Position numbers and translations under genes: made by a program
Assembly (NCBI RefSeq): GCF_009176305.1
Contig: NZ_BLAJ01000001.1
Location: 1-64,000 of the forward strand
Length of the DNA: 64,000 bases
DNA from: Martinezella dioscoreae
Lineage (GTDB): Bacteria > Pseudomonadota > Alphaproteobacteria > Rhizobiales > Rhizobiaceae
Direction of reading: 5' to 3'
Shown here: positions 25,377-33,167 of the stretch, in pieces
Position numbering within the stretch: the stretch's first letter is position 1
How the letters are laid out: each line of letters starts with the position of its first letter
Notes under the pieces: generated by a model
What the model was told of the DNA's origin: nothing
Seen by the model: only the letters and a program-made list of their open reading frames with translations
Database searches by the model: none

Positions 25377-25916
25377 ATGGAACGCAAAGGACGCACATTC
25401 GATGTTTTAGGGCAGCTCGGTTCGCTGAGACGTTATGCCCGCTCGCTCGTGCGCAATGCGGACGAGGCCGAGGATCTGGTGCACGACGCGCTGGTCAAGG
25501 CCTATGAGCGCAAGGCTTCTTTCAGGCGCGACGGCAATCTGCGCACCTGGCTGCTATCGATCCTGCACAATGTGCATATCGACCGCCTGCGCCAGAAGAA
25601 GTCGTTGAACCGCCGTCACGAGGAGGCTGCGGCCGACCTCGAAACGGCATTGCCGGCATCGCAGGATCACACGGTTCGCCTGAACCAGGTCCGCGAAGCT
25701 TTCTTCAGTCTGCCCGAGGAGCAGCGCGAGGCGCTGCATCTGGTGGCGATCGAGGATCTCTCCTATCAGGAGGCGGCATCAGCACTTGGCATTCCTCTGG
25801 GCACGCTGATGTCCCGCATTGCCCGGGCTCGCGCGAGCCTGCGCAATTTTGAGGAGGCGACCTCCAAGGTTTCACATCTCAGGCTTATCGAGGGAGGCGG
25901 CAATGAAAATCGTTGA
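25377..25916 (+). CDS. ECF sigma factor (sigma-70 family)
   Basis: This is an extracytoplasmic-function sigma factor with region 2 (ARSLVRNADEAEDLVHDALVKAYERKASF, about residues 20-50) and region 4 (LPEEQREALHLVAIEDLSYQEAASALGIPLGTLMSRIARAR, about 112-152). Length 179. The start ATG 25377 has only a poorly spaced AGGTG before it. Its 3' end overlaps the next gene, an anti-sigma factor, by 14 bases. This pairing is the usual arrangement for signal-controlled ECF factors. The signal may be envelope or redox stress, since msrA and a Bax-inhibitor protein flank it (inference). Confidence 0.9.
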   Translation: MERKGRTFDVLGQLGSLRRYARSLVRNADEAEDLVHDALVKAYERKASFRRDGNLRTWLLSILHNVHIDRLRQKKSLNRRHEEAAADLETALPASQDHTVRLNQVREAFFSLPEEQREALHLVAIEDLSYQEAASALGIPLGTLMSRIARARASLRNFEEATSKVSHLRLIEGGGNENR

Positions 25917-26673
25917 TCCGATCATCGATACCGATCTCGACGCCTATGTCGACGGCGAACTGACGCTTGCGCGCCGTGTCGAGGTGGAATCCTATCTCTC
26001 GGAGCATCCGGAGATCGCCGCCAAGGTAATGGCCGATATGAGCATCCGCGGCGAGCTGCGCATGGCGCTGGCCGGAGAAGGCCATGTGGTTCGGGCGGAA
26101 ACGCGTGAGGCCGCACGGCGGCTGGAACGCGGGCTGGTCTACGGCCGTATGCTGGGCTCTTTCCAGCGTGTTGCGGCCGTTGCCGTGCTGGTCACGACCG
26201 GCTGGGTTGCGCATACGTCCTTCGGCGCCTTTACGGCGAGCGAGGTCAGCGCGTCGACACGGCCGCCGGCCTTCGTCGACGATGCTGTGCGCGCCTACAA
26301 GACCACGGCCGTGCGCGAAGAAATCAAGCCGCAGTCGGCGGCTGCAAATTACAATCCGGATGAAATCCGCGCATCGACGGCAATCATTTTGCCGCAGCTG
26401 CCGGGCGACTGGCGCGTCACCGATGCGCAAATCTATCCGTCCGAATTCGGTCCGAGCGTCGAAATGATGGTCGATGCCGGCGCAGACGGACATTTGTCAC
26501 TGTTTGCCGTCCGTCCGGGCAATTTCGCCGTGCAGGATGTCAGTCACATCAAGCGTGACGATGTCCAGGCTGCCTATTGGCAGATCGGGGAAGTCGCCTA
26601 TGCGCTGATCGGCAACGGCAAGGCGGGTCAGCTTGACGGCGATGCCGAAAAGCTTGCCCGCAGCCTCTACTAG
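25903..26673 (+). CDS. anti-sigma factor, single-pass membrane protein
   Basis: The N-terminal cytoplasmic part (about residues 1-75) has the anti-sigma look: DTDLDAYVDGELTLARRVEVESYLSEHP. It lacks the HxxxCxxC zinc motif. One hydrophobic helix at about 86-102 (VAAVAVLVTTGWVAHTS) is followed by a periplasmic domain with no recognised fold. Length 256. GGGAGG precedes ATG 25903, which overlaps the end of the sigma gene, so the two are translationally coupled. Confidence 0.85.
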   Translation: MKIVDPIIDTDLDAYVDGELTLARRVEVESYLSEHPEIAAKVMADMSIRGELRMALAGEGHVVRAETREAARRLERGLVYGRMLGSFQRVAAVAVLVTTGWVAHTSFGAFTASEVSASTRPPAFVDDAVRAYKTTAVREEIKPQSAAANYNPDEIRASTAIILPQLPGDWRVTDAQIYPSEFGPSVEMMVDAGADGHLSLFAVRPGNFAVQDVSHIKRDDVQAAYWQIGEVAYALIGNGKAGQLDGDAEKLARSLY

Positions 26674-26695
26674 TTTGGATTAAAGGAGAACGACC

Positions 26696-27412
26696 ATGAA
26701 CCCGACCAATCCGCGATACGGCTACGGAGCCGCCGCCGGCTCTCAGGCGCTCTTCGACGAGGGGCTGCGCCGGCATATGCTGCGCGTCTACAACTACATG
26801 GGTATCGGCCTTGTCGTGACGGGTATCGTCGCGCTGATCGTCGGCACGACGCCGGCGCTCTATGTGCCGATCTTCCAGAGCCCGCTGAAGTGGGTCGTCA
26901 TGCTGGCGCCGCTTGCCTTCGTGTTCTTCTTCTCGTTCCGCATCCAGTCGATGTCGGCCAGCACGGCGCAGATGATGTTCTGGGCCTTCTGTGCCGTCAT
27001 GGGCCTGTCGCTGGCCTCCGTCTTCCTGGTTTTCACCGGCACGAGCATCGCGCGTACCTTCTTCATCGCCGCGACCATGTTCGGCGCGACCAGCCTCTAC
27101 GGCTATACGACGAAGCGTGATCTCTCGAACATCGGCTCGTTCCTGATGATGGGTCTGTTCGGTGTCATCATCGCCAGCATCGTCAATATCTTTCTGGGTT
27201 CGAGCGCACTGCAGTTCGCCATCTCGATCATCGGTATCGTCGTCTTCGTCGGCCTGACCGCCTGGGATACGCAGAACATCAAGGAGCAGTATGCCGAAAA
27301 CTACGATCAGGAATCGCAGCAGAAGCTCGCCGTCTTCGGTGCCCTGTCGCTCTATCTGAACTTCGTCAACATCTTCCAGTTGCTGCTGAATTTCACCGGC
27401 GAGCGGGAGTAG
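26696..27412 (+). CDS. Bax inhibitor-1/YccA family membrane protein
   Basis: This is a seven-helix membrane protein of the UPF0005/BI-1 family (YbhL-like), whose members leak Ca2+ or protons and affect stress tolerance. Diagnostic segments are LRRHMLRVYNYMGIGLVVTG near the N terminus, TKRDLSNIGSFL in the middle, and GLTAWDTQNIKEQY towards the C terminus, with its conserved Asp. Length 238. AAAGGAGAA lies upstream of the start. It follows the anti-sigma gene by 22 bases and may be in the same transcript. Confidence 0.9.
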   Translation: MNPTNPRYGYGAAAGSQALFDEGLRRHMLRVYNYMGIGLVVTGIVALIVGTTPALYVPIFQSPLKWVVMLAPLAFVFFFSFRIQSMSASTAQMMFWAFCAVMGLSLASVFLVFTGTSIARTFFIAATMFGATSLYGYTTKRDLSNIGSFLMMGLFGVIIASIVNIFLGSSALQFAISIIGIVVFVGLTAWDTQNIKEQYAENYDQESQQKLAVFGALSLYLNFVNIFQLLLNFTGERE

Positions 27413-27429
27413 TTTGAAATTGCCTGCTT

Positions 27430-27515
27430 GAGCATGGTCAGAGCTAAAGGGCACTCCACGCCTTTGGTGATCATGCTCCGGTAATGCGTCTCCCTGGGGG
27501 CTTGTTGAGACGCAT
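27430..27515. repeat. two consecutive hairpins in the intergenic region
   Basis: The first hairpin has arms GAGCATGGTCA (27430-27440) and TGATCATGCTC (27468-27478, one mismatch) with an inner TAAAGG/CCTTTG pair. The second has arms ATGCGTCTC (27484-27492) and GAGACGCAT (27507-27515). A similar CATGCTCCGG phrase recurs before maf (about 52227), which suggests a dispersed element. The gap 27413-27736 holds only these and two terminators. Confidence 0.5.
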
Positions 27516-27518
27516 GAC

Positions 27519-27552
27519 GCGCCTGCAGTATCTGCGCCGATACTGCAGGCGC
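27519..27552 (+). terminator. strong intrinsic terminator after the Bax-inhibitor gene
   Basis: A 14-base perfect stem, arms GCGCCTGCAGTATC (27519-27532) and GATACTGCAGGCGC (27539-27552), closes a 6-base loop and is followed by AACTTTTTTG. This has the classic form for a plus-strand transcript. Confidence 0.85.
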
Positions 27553-27648
27553 AACTTTTTTGGGAGAACGGCACACGGGATGTGCACCGATATTCGCCGC
27601 CACGCGGCAAAGGGGAAGGTGCCGGATTAAAAGAGCACTGTCTAAAGA

Positions 27649-27687
27649 AAAGGCCCGATAGCGCAGATCTGCTGCCATCGGGCCTTT
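27649..27687 (-). terminator. terminator of the galactonate dehydratase unit
   Basis: Arms AAAGGCCCGAT (27649-27659) and ATCGGGCCTTT (27677-27687) form an 11-base stem. On the minus strand it is followed by TCTTTAGAC after the stem-end Ts, and it lies 50 bases after the dgoD stop. Confidence 0.75.
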
Positions 27688-27736
27688 CATCATTGGAGAT
27701 ATGCGGTTTCTCGTCCGTCAGGAGACGAGCCTGATC

Positions 27737-28885
27737 TTACCATTCGGCGACGCTGCCGTCCTCATGGCGCCAGACAGGGTTGCGCCAGCGATGGCCTTCC
27801 TTGGCACGCTCGATGACATAGGCTTCGTCGACTTCGATGCCGAGGCCGGGTCCCTGCGGGATCGAAACGAAACCATCGGCATAGTGGAACACTTCCTTGT
27901 TGGAGATGTAGTCGAGGATGTCGTTGCCCTTGTTGTAGTGAATGCCGAGGCTCTGTTCCTGGATGAAGGCATTGTAGCTGACGGCGTCGACCTGCAGGCA
28001 GGCGGCAAGCGCGATCGGGCCGAGCGGGCAATGCGGGGCGAGCGCCACGTCATAGGCTTCGGCCATGGCCGCGATCTTGCGGCATTCGGTGATGCCGCCT
28101 GCGTGGGAGAGATCGGGCTGAAGAATGTCGACATAACCGTCCGACAGGACCGACTTGAAGTCCCAGCGCGAATAGAGACGCTCACCCAAAGCGATCGGCG
28201 TCGAGCAATGATTGGCGATTTCCTTCAGCGCCTCGCGGTTTTCCGACAGCACCGGCTCTTCGATGAAGAGCAGCTTGTAGGGTTCCAGTTCCTTGGCGAG
28301 TACCTTGGCCATCGGACGATGGACGCGGCCGTGGAAATCGACACCGATGCCGATATAGGGGCCGATTGCCTCGCGGATGGTGGCGATGGTGTCAACGGCC
28401 TTCTCCACTTTGTCATAGGTATCGACGATCTGCATTTCCTCGCAGCCGTTGAGCTTGATCGCCTTGAAGCCGCGGGCGACCACATCCTTGGCGTTGTTGG
28501 CGACGTCGGAGGGGCGGTCGCCGCCGATCCAGGAATAGACTTTGATCTTGTCACGCACCTGACCGCCGAGCAGCGAATGGATCGGCTGACCCAGCGCCTT
28601 GCCCTTGATGTCCCAGAGAGCTTGGTCGATGCCGGCCAGCGCCGACATGTGAACGGCGCCGCCGCGGTAGAAACCGGCGCGGTACATGACGGTCCAGTGA
28701 TCCTCGATCAGGAAGGGGTCTTTGCCGATCAGATAGTCTTCCAGTTCGTGCACGGCGGCCTGTACGGTCAGCGCACGGCCCTCGACCACGGGCTCACCCC
28801 AGCCGACGATGCCTTCATCGGTCTCGATCTTCAGGAACAGCCAGCGCGGGGGAACGATATAGGTCGTCAGCTTGGTGATTTTCAT
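27737..28885 (-). CDS. dgoD: D-galactonate dehydratase
   Basis: This enolase-superfamily enzyme dehydrates D-galactonate to 2-keto-3-deoxygalactonate in the De Ley-Doudoroff pathway. The metal ligands fit: Asp in GIGVDFHGR, Glu in LLFIEEPV and Glu in [12 protein letters not shown]. The base histidine lies in [16 protein letters not shown]. The N-terminal capping domain ([24 protein letters not shown]) is very close to DgoD as I recall it. Length 382 fits. It lies 30 bases downstream of a GntR gene on the same strand and forms an operon with it. No KDPGal aldolase or kinase is adjacent. Confidence 0.9.
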   Translation of the reverse strand: MKITKLTTYIVPPRWLFLKIETDEGIVGWGEPVVEGRALTVQAAVHELEDYLIGKDPFLIEDHWTVMYRAGFYRGGAVHMSALAGIDQALWDIKGKALGQPIHSLLGGQVRDKIKVYSWIGGDRPSDVANNAKDVVARGFKAIKLNGCEEMQIVDTYDKVEKAVDTIATIREAIGPYIGIGVDFHGRVHRPMAKVLAKELEPYKLLFIEEPVLSENREALKEIANHCSTPIALGERLYSRWDFKSVLSDGYVDILQPDLSHAGGITECRKIAAMAEAYDVALAPHCPLGPIALAACLQVDAVSYNAFIQEQSLGIHYNKGNDILDYISNKEVFHYADGFVSIPQGPGLGIEVDEAYVIERAKEGHRWRNPVWRHEDGSVAEW

Positions 28886-28915
28886 GGGAATGATTCCGTT
28901 TGGCTTTGGGTTGTG

Positions 28916-29710
28916 TCAGCGGCGCGAGGCCGCAGATCTCCGGGTTTCGGGATTGGTTATCCGGCCTTCGTCCAGCCGTCGTTCGACAGCGAGATCGCGG
29001 GCCGCAAGATCGAGCATGCGATGGGCACAGGCGCGTGCGGCATCGCGGTCGCGCAGGCGCAGTGCCTCGACAAGTTCGCCGTGAACGGCAATCGCTTCGT
29101 CGCGGCTATCGGCGGCGACGTTGGAGGCGTGCAGAGCATATTTCAGGCCGGCATGCATGGCGCTGGAGAGGCGCCGGAACACCTGGTTGTGACTGGCGCT
29201 CAGAAGTACGCTGTGGAAGGTCACGTCGGCTTCGGTAAAGCCTTCCGGATCATCGCCGCTGTCGCGCATCTGCTGCCATGCACTCTCCAGGTCGGCAATT
29301 TCGCGGGCCGTGGCGCGCTCGGCCGCATATTCTGCGGCGGCGGGCTCTATGGTGCGGCGCGCTTCGAGAATGGAGCCGAGAATATCGAAATCGGCGATAT
29401 AGGGACCCATCCATGCCAGCACGTCCTGGTCGAGAATGTTCCAATCGTCCTTGTCGCAAACGGTGGTGCCGATGCGCGGCTTGCCACGCACGAGCCCCTT
29501 GGACTCCAGCACCTTGAGGGATTCGCGGATGACCGTGCGGCTGACGCCGTACATTTCGCAGAGATCGTTTTCGCGCGGCAGGGTCGAGCCGGAGGGGTAG
29601 CGTTCGGCACAGATATCTTCGGCGATCGCCGCCGTCACGTTTCTGCGCACGCGCGGACGGCGGCCGGGCTGAGCCGATGACTCGTGCCCCTGTCTTTCGA
29701 GCGATTCCAC
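28916..29710 (-). CDS. GntR family (FadR subfamily) transcriptional regulator
   Basis: This is the probable DgoR-like repressor of the galactonate unit. The winged helix is at about residues 23-90 (AIAEDICAERYPSGSTLPRENDLCEMYGVSRTVIRESLKVLESKGLV), followed by the all-helical FCD ligand domain with its DVTFHSVLLSASHN and VHGELVEAL metal/ligand segments. The start is placed at the GTG 29710, because GGAGGA stands 7 bases upstream and the frame before it is not family-like. Length 264. A 12-base perfect inverted repeat about 120 bases upstream is the likely autoregulatory operator. Confidence 0.88.
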   Translation of the reverse strand: MESLERQGHESSAQPGRRPRVRRNVTAAIAEDICAERYPSGSTLPRENDLCEMYGVSRTVIRESLKVLESKGLVRGKPRIGTTVCDKDDWNILDQDVLAWMGPYIADFDILGSILEARRTIEPAAAEYAAERATAREIADLESAWQQMRDSGDDPEGFTEADVTFHSVLLSASHNQVFRRLSSAMHAGLKYALHASNVAADSRDEAIAVHGELVEALRLRDRDAARACAHRMLDLAARDLAVERRLDEGRITNPETRRSAASRR

Positions 29711-29829
29711 CCTATCTCCTCCACACCGTTTCGCATGCTTTTCCGAATACCTTCTCTTTCGACGAGAGGGGCTTCCATGCGGGCGATGCCTTGCCGCGCT
29801 TCGCGCCCAGGTGAACGCGATGATATGGT

Positions 29830-29866
29830 AATCATCATACATTGGCAATATGCTTGTATGATGATT
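29830..29866. promoter_or_regulatory. GntR operator candidate
   Basis: Perfect 12-base arms AATCATCATACA (29830-29841) and TGTATGATGATT (29855-29866) are separated by 13 AT-rich bases. The arms contain the TGTAT/ATACA core seen in many FadR-subfamily sites. The repeat lies upstream of the gntR-dgoD unit and about 200 bases from osmC in the other direction. Confidence 0.65.
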
Positions 29867-29892
29867 TAAAAAGGCTTCGATGAGGCTATCCG

Positions 29893-29917
29893 GGAACAAT
29901 CCCTCGTCCCATGCTTT
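29893..29917 (+). promoter_or_regulatory. EcfG-type (general stress) promoter candidate for osmC
   Basis: GGAAC (29893-29897), 16 bases, then CTTT (29914-29917) match the alphaproteobacterial EcfG consensus GGAAC-N16/17-CGTT at 8 of 9 positions. The leader to osmC would be about 150 bases. OsmC proteins are often stress-induced, which fits, but a single short match can be chance. Confidence 0.35.
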
Positions 29918-30069
29918 TCGAAATCGGCCTCGCTGCTGTTACGGCGGCGTCGTCTTGGGCGGATAGAAGAACTATGGTGACGATGCAGGCGGTCAAGCCG
30001 CTTGCCGTCGATCATCAACGGGAGGCGCGGTTCCGCTCCCGAAATTCATTCAACGACAAGGAGGATGAC

Positions 30070-30501
30070 ATGCAGATCAATCGCACAGGTTCGGCTCAAT
30101 GGTCCGGTGGCTTGAAGGACGGCAAGGGTCAGATCTCGACGCAGAGCGGCGCGCTCAATCACTATCCTTACGGTTTTGCCAGCCGCTTCGAAGGCGTTGC
30201 CGGCACCAATCCGGAAGAGCTGATCGGCGCGGCGCATGCCGGCTGCTTCACCATGGCCCTGTCGCTGATCCTCAATGAAGCCGGTTTCACCGCCGAAAGC
30301 ATGGAGACGACGGCCAAGGTGACGCTTGAAAGCGTCGAAGGCGGCTTCGCCATCACCGCAATCCACCTGACGCTGACCGGCAAGGTGCCCGGCGCCGATG
30401 AAGCGACCTTCACCGAGCTTGCCAACAAGGCGAAAGCCGGCTGCCCGGTTTCCAAGGCGCTTGCCTCCGTTCCGATCTCTCTGGAAGTTCACGCCGCCTG
30501 A
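30070..30501 (+). CDS. osmC: OsmC family peroxiredoxin-like protein
   Basis: This is a cytoplasmic thiol peroxidase of the OsmC family that reduces organic hydroperoxides. The two redox cysteines are in GAAHAGCFTMALS (about residue 59) and AGCPVSKAL (about residue 124), with the family motif NPEELIGAAHAGCF. The start at 30070 has a perfect AAGGAGGA 5 bases before it, giving 143 residues; the frame extends upstream without similarity. It is monocistronic. A stress-type promoter may drive it. Confidence 0.92.
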   Translation: MQINRTGSAQWSGGLKDGKGQISTQSGALNHYPYGFASRFEGVAGTNPEELIGAAHAGCFTMALSLILNEAGFTAESMETTAKVTLESVEGGFAITAIHLTLTGKVPGADEATFTELANKAKAGCPVSKALASVPISLEVHAA

Positions 30502-30618
30502 GCGGCCTCTAAGGTCTTCGCGTCGCGCTGGCTGGCGCGGCGCGTTTCGTATATATTCCGCATTCGGGGCATTGGGCTGTCATTTCCATCGAAATGCAAT
30601 GCTCACTTGGAGGGGCGA

Positions 30619-31098
30619 ATGTCTGGAATTCTCTTGATTCACGTCGTCATCAGCTTGGTCGCCATCATCAGCGGCATCGTGGTAGCCTACGGCTTTCTCA
30701 CCGCCGACCGTCATAATCGTTCGACGCTCGTCTACATGCTGACGACGGCTCTCACCAGCTTGACGGGTTTTCTGTTCCCGTTTCATGGCGTGACGCCGGC
30801 GATCATCGTCGGCATTATCTGTTTGCTGATCTTCATTCCGACGGCGCTGGCGCGCTACACATTCCACCTTGCCGGCATATGGCGTGCCATTTTCGTGATC
30901 GGCGCGCTCGTGTTGTTGTTCTTCAACTGTCTGGTGCTCATCATTCAATCGTTCCAGAAGATACCGGAGCTCAATGCGCTGGCGCCCACCGGAAACGAGC
31001 CGCCGATTCTCGCGGCGCAGGTGGCGCTTTTGGTGGTCATCGTCTTCGTCGGCTTTTTCAGCCTTCGACGTTTTCATCCGACACTCTTGAGCGCCTGA
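30619..31098 (+). CDS. hypothetical four-helix membrane protein
   Basis: This is a 159-residue protein with four predicted membrane helices (about residues 3-22, 35-65, 80-105, 130-150) and short loops; the third loop is FQKIPELNALAPTGNEPP. It resembles small DoxX/DUF2306-like membrane proteins in size and layout, but I cannot assign a family. ATG 30619 has GGAGGGG 4 bases upstream. It stands between osmC and the TetR gene and is probably its own unit. The 228 bases after it hold the TetR control region and nothing else recognisable. Confidence 0.7.
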   Translation: MSGILLIHVVISLVAIISGIVVAYGFLTADRHNRSTLVYMLTTALTSLTGFLFPFHGVTPAIIVGIICLLIFIPTALARYTFHLAGIWRAIFVIGALVLLFFNCLVLIIQSFQKIPELNALAPTGNEPPILAAQVALLVVIVFVGFFSLRRFHPTLLSA

Positions 31099-31266
31099 CA
31101 ACGCAGCGGCGGTGCCGCGATAAAATTTCGGACACTTTCGGCTTCGCCCCGCGAGGCTGTTGTCGATCGTTTAACTGTTGCTTCAAGTAGTTCGGCGCAT
31201 TCTCGGTTTATTGAATAGCATCTAAAAGCCGCCCAAGTTGTGGTCGGCTTTATTGACATCGGCGCT

Positions 31267-31318
31267 CTGATGGTTTACGAGTGACGAAAATTGAAAATCG
31301 TCACTCGTAAACCATCAG
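31267..31318. promoter_or_regulatory. perfect 21-base inverted repeat: TetR operator of the efflux unit
   Basis: Arms 31267-31287 and 31298-31318 are perfectly complementary over 21 bases, separated by 10 AT-rich bases (AAATTGAAAA). Each arm contains TTTACGAGTGACG or its complement. A good -35 hexamer TTGACA (31253-31258) lies just upstream, so the repeat covers the expected -10 and start of transcription. It ends 8 bases before the tetR ATG. This is the layout of an autoregulated TetR repressor. Confidence 0.8.
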
Positions 31319-31326
31319 GCCTGCTT

Positions 31327-31935
31327 ATGCTCGATCTTTCCGACGTTAGCGCCGATCCTGCCCGCCAGGAAAACATCACGCGCATTCTCGATGCCGCCGA
31401 AAAGCTGTTTCGCCACTATGGCTACAGCAAGACGAACGTCGCCGATATCGCCCGGGATCTCGGCATGTCGACGGCAAATATCTACCGGTTCTTCGGCTCC
31501 AAGACGGAAATCCACCAGGCTCTTTGCGGGCGCATGCTCGGCCAGAGCTATCAGATGGCTCTTGGTATCCGTAATCAGCCGATCAGCGCGACCGAGCGGC
31601 TACGGGCTTACGCGCTATCTCAGTACAAGATGATATTGGAGACCATGCTGGATGAGCAGAAGGTTCACGAGATGGTCATCGTCGCCATCGAGCGCGACTG
31701 GCATGTCATCGAAAAGCATATCGAGCGTACGCAGGCGCTGGTCGCCGAAATCATCGCGGAGGGGATTGCTGCCGGCGAATTCGCCGAACAGGACCCGCAT
31801 CTTGCCGCCAAATGCTTCGCTGCGGCGACCGTCGATCTCTGTCACCCGCAAATGGTGGCCCAGTGCCTTGCCAAGCCCTACCAGGCAGATCCCGAAGATA
31901 TCATCGCATTCGTCATCAGGGCTTTGAAGAAATAG
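31327..31935 (+). CDS. TetR family regulator of RND efflux
   Basis: The helix-turn-helix at about residues 17-60 (ITRILDAAEKLFRHYGYSKTNVADIARDLGMSTANIYRFFGSK) is a strong TetR match. Length is 202 from the ATG at 31327. The TTG at 31291 lies inside the spacer of the palindrome and would make the operator arm coding, so it is not preferred, although neither start has a good ribosome-binding site. The gene lies 60 bases before the efflux adaptor on the same strand, so it probably represses itself and the pump. Confidence 0.87.
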   Translation: MLDLSDVSADPARQENITRILDAAEKLFRHYGYSKTNVADIARDLGMSTANIYRFFGSKTEIHQALCGRMLGQSYQMALGIRNQPISATERLRAYALSQYKMILETMLDEQKVHEMVIVAIERDWHVIEKHIERTQALVAEIIAEGIAAGEFAEQDPHLAAKCFAAATVDLCHPQMVAQCLAKPYQADPEDIIAFVIRALKK

Positions 31936-31995
31936 CAATGCGCGCACCGGATGGCCGGCGTGTTTCCACTTTTTGTTCGATTTTAGGAGAGCGAC

Positions 31996-33144
31996 ATGGT
32001 TTCGCTGACGACCAACACTCTACGGGCCGCTGCCGGTGCGGTTCTACTTGCAGCCTTGGGGCTCGGGCTTTCGGGCTGCAATGAGAAGAAGGAAGAGACG
32101 GCGGAGGTGATCCGGCCGGTCAAGGTCGTCGAAATCGCCCAGGCGGACACGACGCGCAAGCTCGACTATTCCGGCGCCGTTCGTGCGCGGACGGAAATGA
32201 ATCTCGGCTTTCGCGTCAATGGCAAGATCATCGAGCGCAAGGTGGATATCGGCCAGAGGGTAAAGCCCGGCGATGTGATCGCCCGCATAGATGCCACCGA
32301 CTATATCCTCGCCGTGCGCCGCTCGCAGGCCGATCTGGATGCGGCCGAAAAGCAGGTGCAGACGACCGAGCTTGCCCGCACGCGTGCACAGACGCTCTTT
32401 AACAAGAATGTCACCTCGAAGTCGCAGCTCGAGCAGGCGGAGCTTTCCTATGAGCAGGCCGTTTCGACGCGCGATTCCGCGGTGTCGGCATTGACCGAGG
32501 CGAAGAATCAGGTCGCCTATGCTGACCTGACCTCCGACATGAATGGTATCGTGACCGCAATCAATGCCGATGTCGGCCAGGTGGTCAGTTCCGGCACACC
32601 AGTCATCACCGTTGCCGTCGATGGCGAGAAGGAAGTGCAGGTCGCTGTCCCGGAAATGGACATCGCCCAGTTCAAGGTCGGCAAGGACGTCAAGGCGCGC
32701 TTCTGGTCCGACGCGGCGCTCGTGCTGGATGGAAAGGTGCGTGAAGTGTCCGGGAGTGCCGATCAGTCGCGCACCTTCGCGGTGCGTGTGAGCGTGCCGA
32801 ACGATCCGCGCGTTCTGCTTGGCATGACCGCGACGATCGAGGCGCTTGCCGACAATACGCAGCCCTATGTTTCCATTCCGCTGAGCGCGCTTGCACAGAG
32901 GGACGGGCAACAGATCGTCTGGCTTGTCGACCGCAGTGCCGGCACTGTGCATTCCCGGACCATCAAGGTCGCGGACTTTTCCGATGACGGCGTGCGCGTG
33001 GCCGATGGCCTCAAGACCGGTGATGTCGTCGTTGCAGCCGGCACCCAGTTCATGAGCGAAAACATGAAGGTCAAGCTTCCGAGCGTCGGCGCTCAGCAGG
33101 CCTCCGCTGACACCAAAGCCGCTTCGGCGGATATCGTACGCTGA
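31996..33144 (+). CDS. RND efflux periplasmic adaptor (membrane fusion) lipoprotein
   Basis: This is the HlyD/AcrA-type adaptor that links the inner-membrane pump to an outer-membrane channel. The signal peptide ends with the lipobox LSGC (Cys at about residue 28). A lipoyl half-motif, GQRVKPGDVIARIDATDY, is at about 85-102, then comes a helical hairpin (about 105-165), then the second half and the beta-barrel domain. Length 382. It is followed after 23 bases by the pump gene. No outer-membrane TolC-type gene is adjacent. Confidence 0.92.
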   Translation: MVSLTTNTLRAAAGAVLLAALGLGLSGCNEKKEETAEVIRPVKVVEIAQADTTRKLDYSGAVRARTEMNLGFRVNGKIIERKVDIGQRVKPGDVIARIDATDYILAVRRSQADLDAAEKQVQTTELARTRAQTLFNKNVTSKSQLEQAELSYEQAVSTRDSAVSALTEAKNQVAYADLTSDMNGIVTAINADVGQVVSSGTPVITVAVDGEKEVQVAVPEMDIAQFKVGKDVKARFWSDAALVLDGKVREVSGSADQSRTFAVRVSVPNDPRVLLGMTATIEALADNTQPYVSIPLSALAQRDGQQIVWLVDRSAGTVHSRTIKVADFSDDGVRVADGLKTGDVVVAAGTQFMSENMKVKLPSVGAQQASADTKAASADIVR

Positions 33145-33167
33145 TCCGGATAGAGGGGGACGACGTC

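Noticed and set aside
27701..29680. Long open frame (659 codons) on the plus strand opposite dgoD and gntR
   Set aside because: Antisense shadow of two well-supported genes, with no recognisable domain or ribosome-binding site.
31291..31326. TTG at 31291 as the tetR start
   Set aside because: It lies in the loop of the 21-base palindrome, so the first codons would be the operator arm; the ATG at 31327 is preferred, although not proven.
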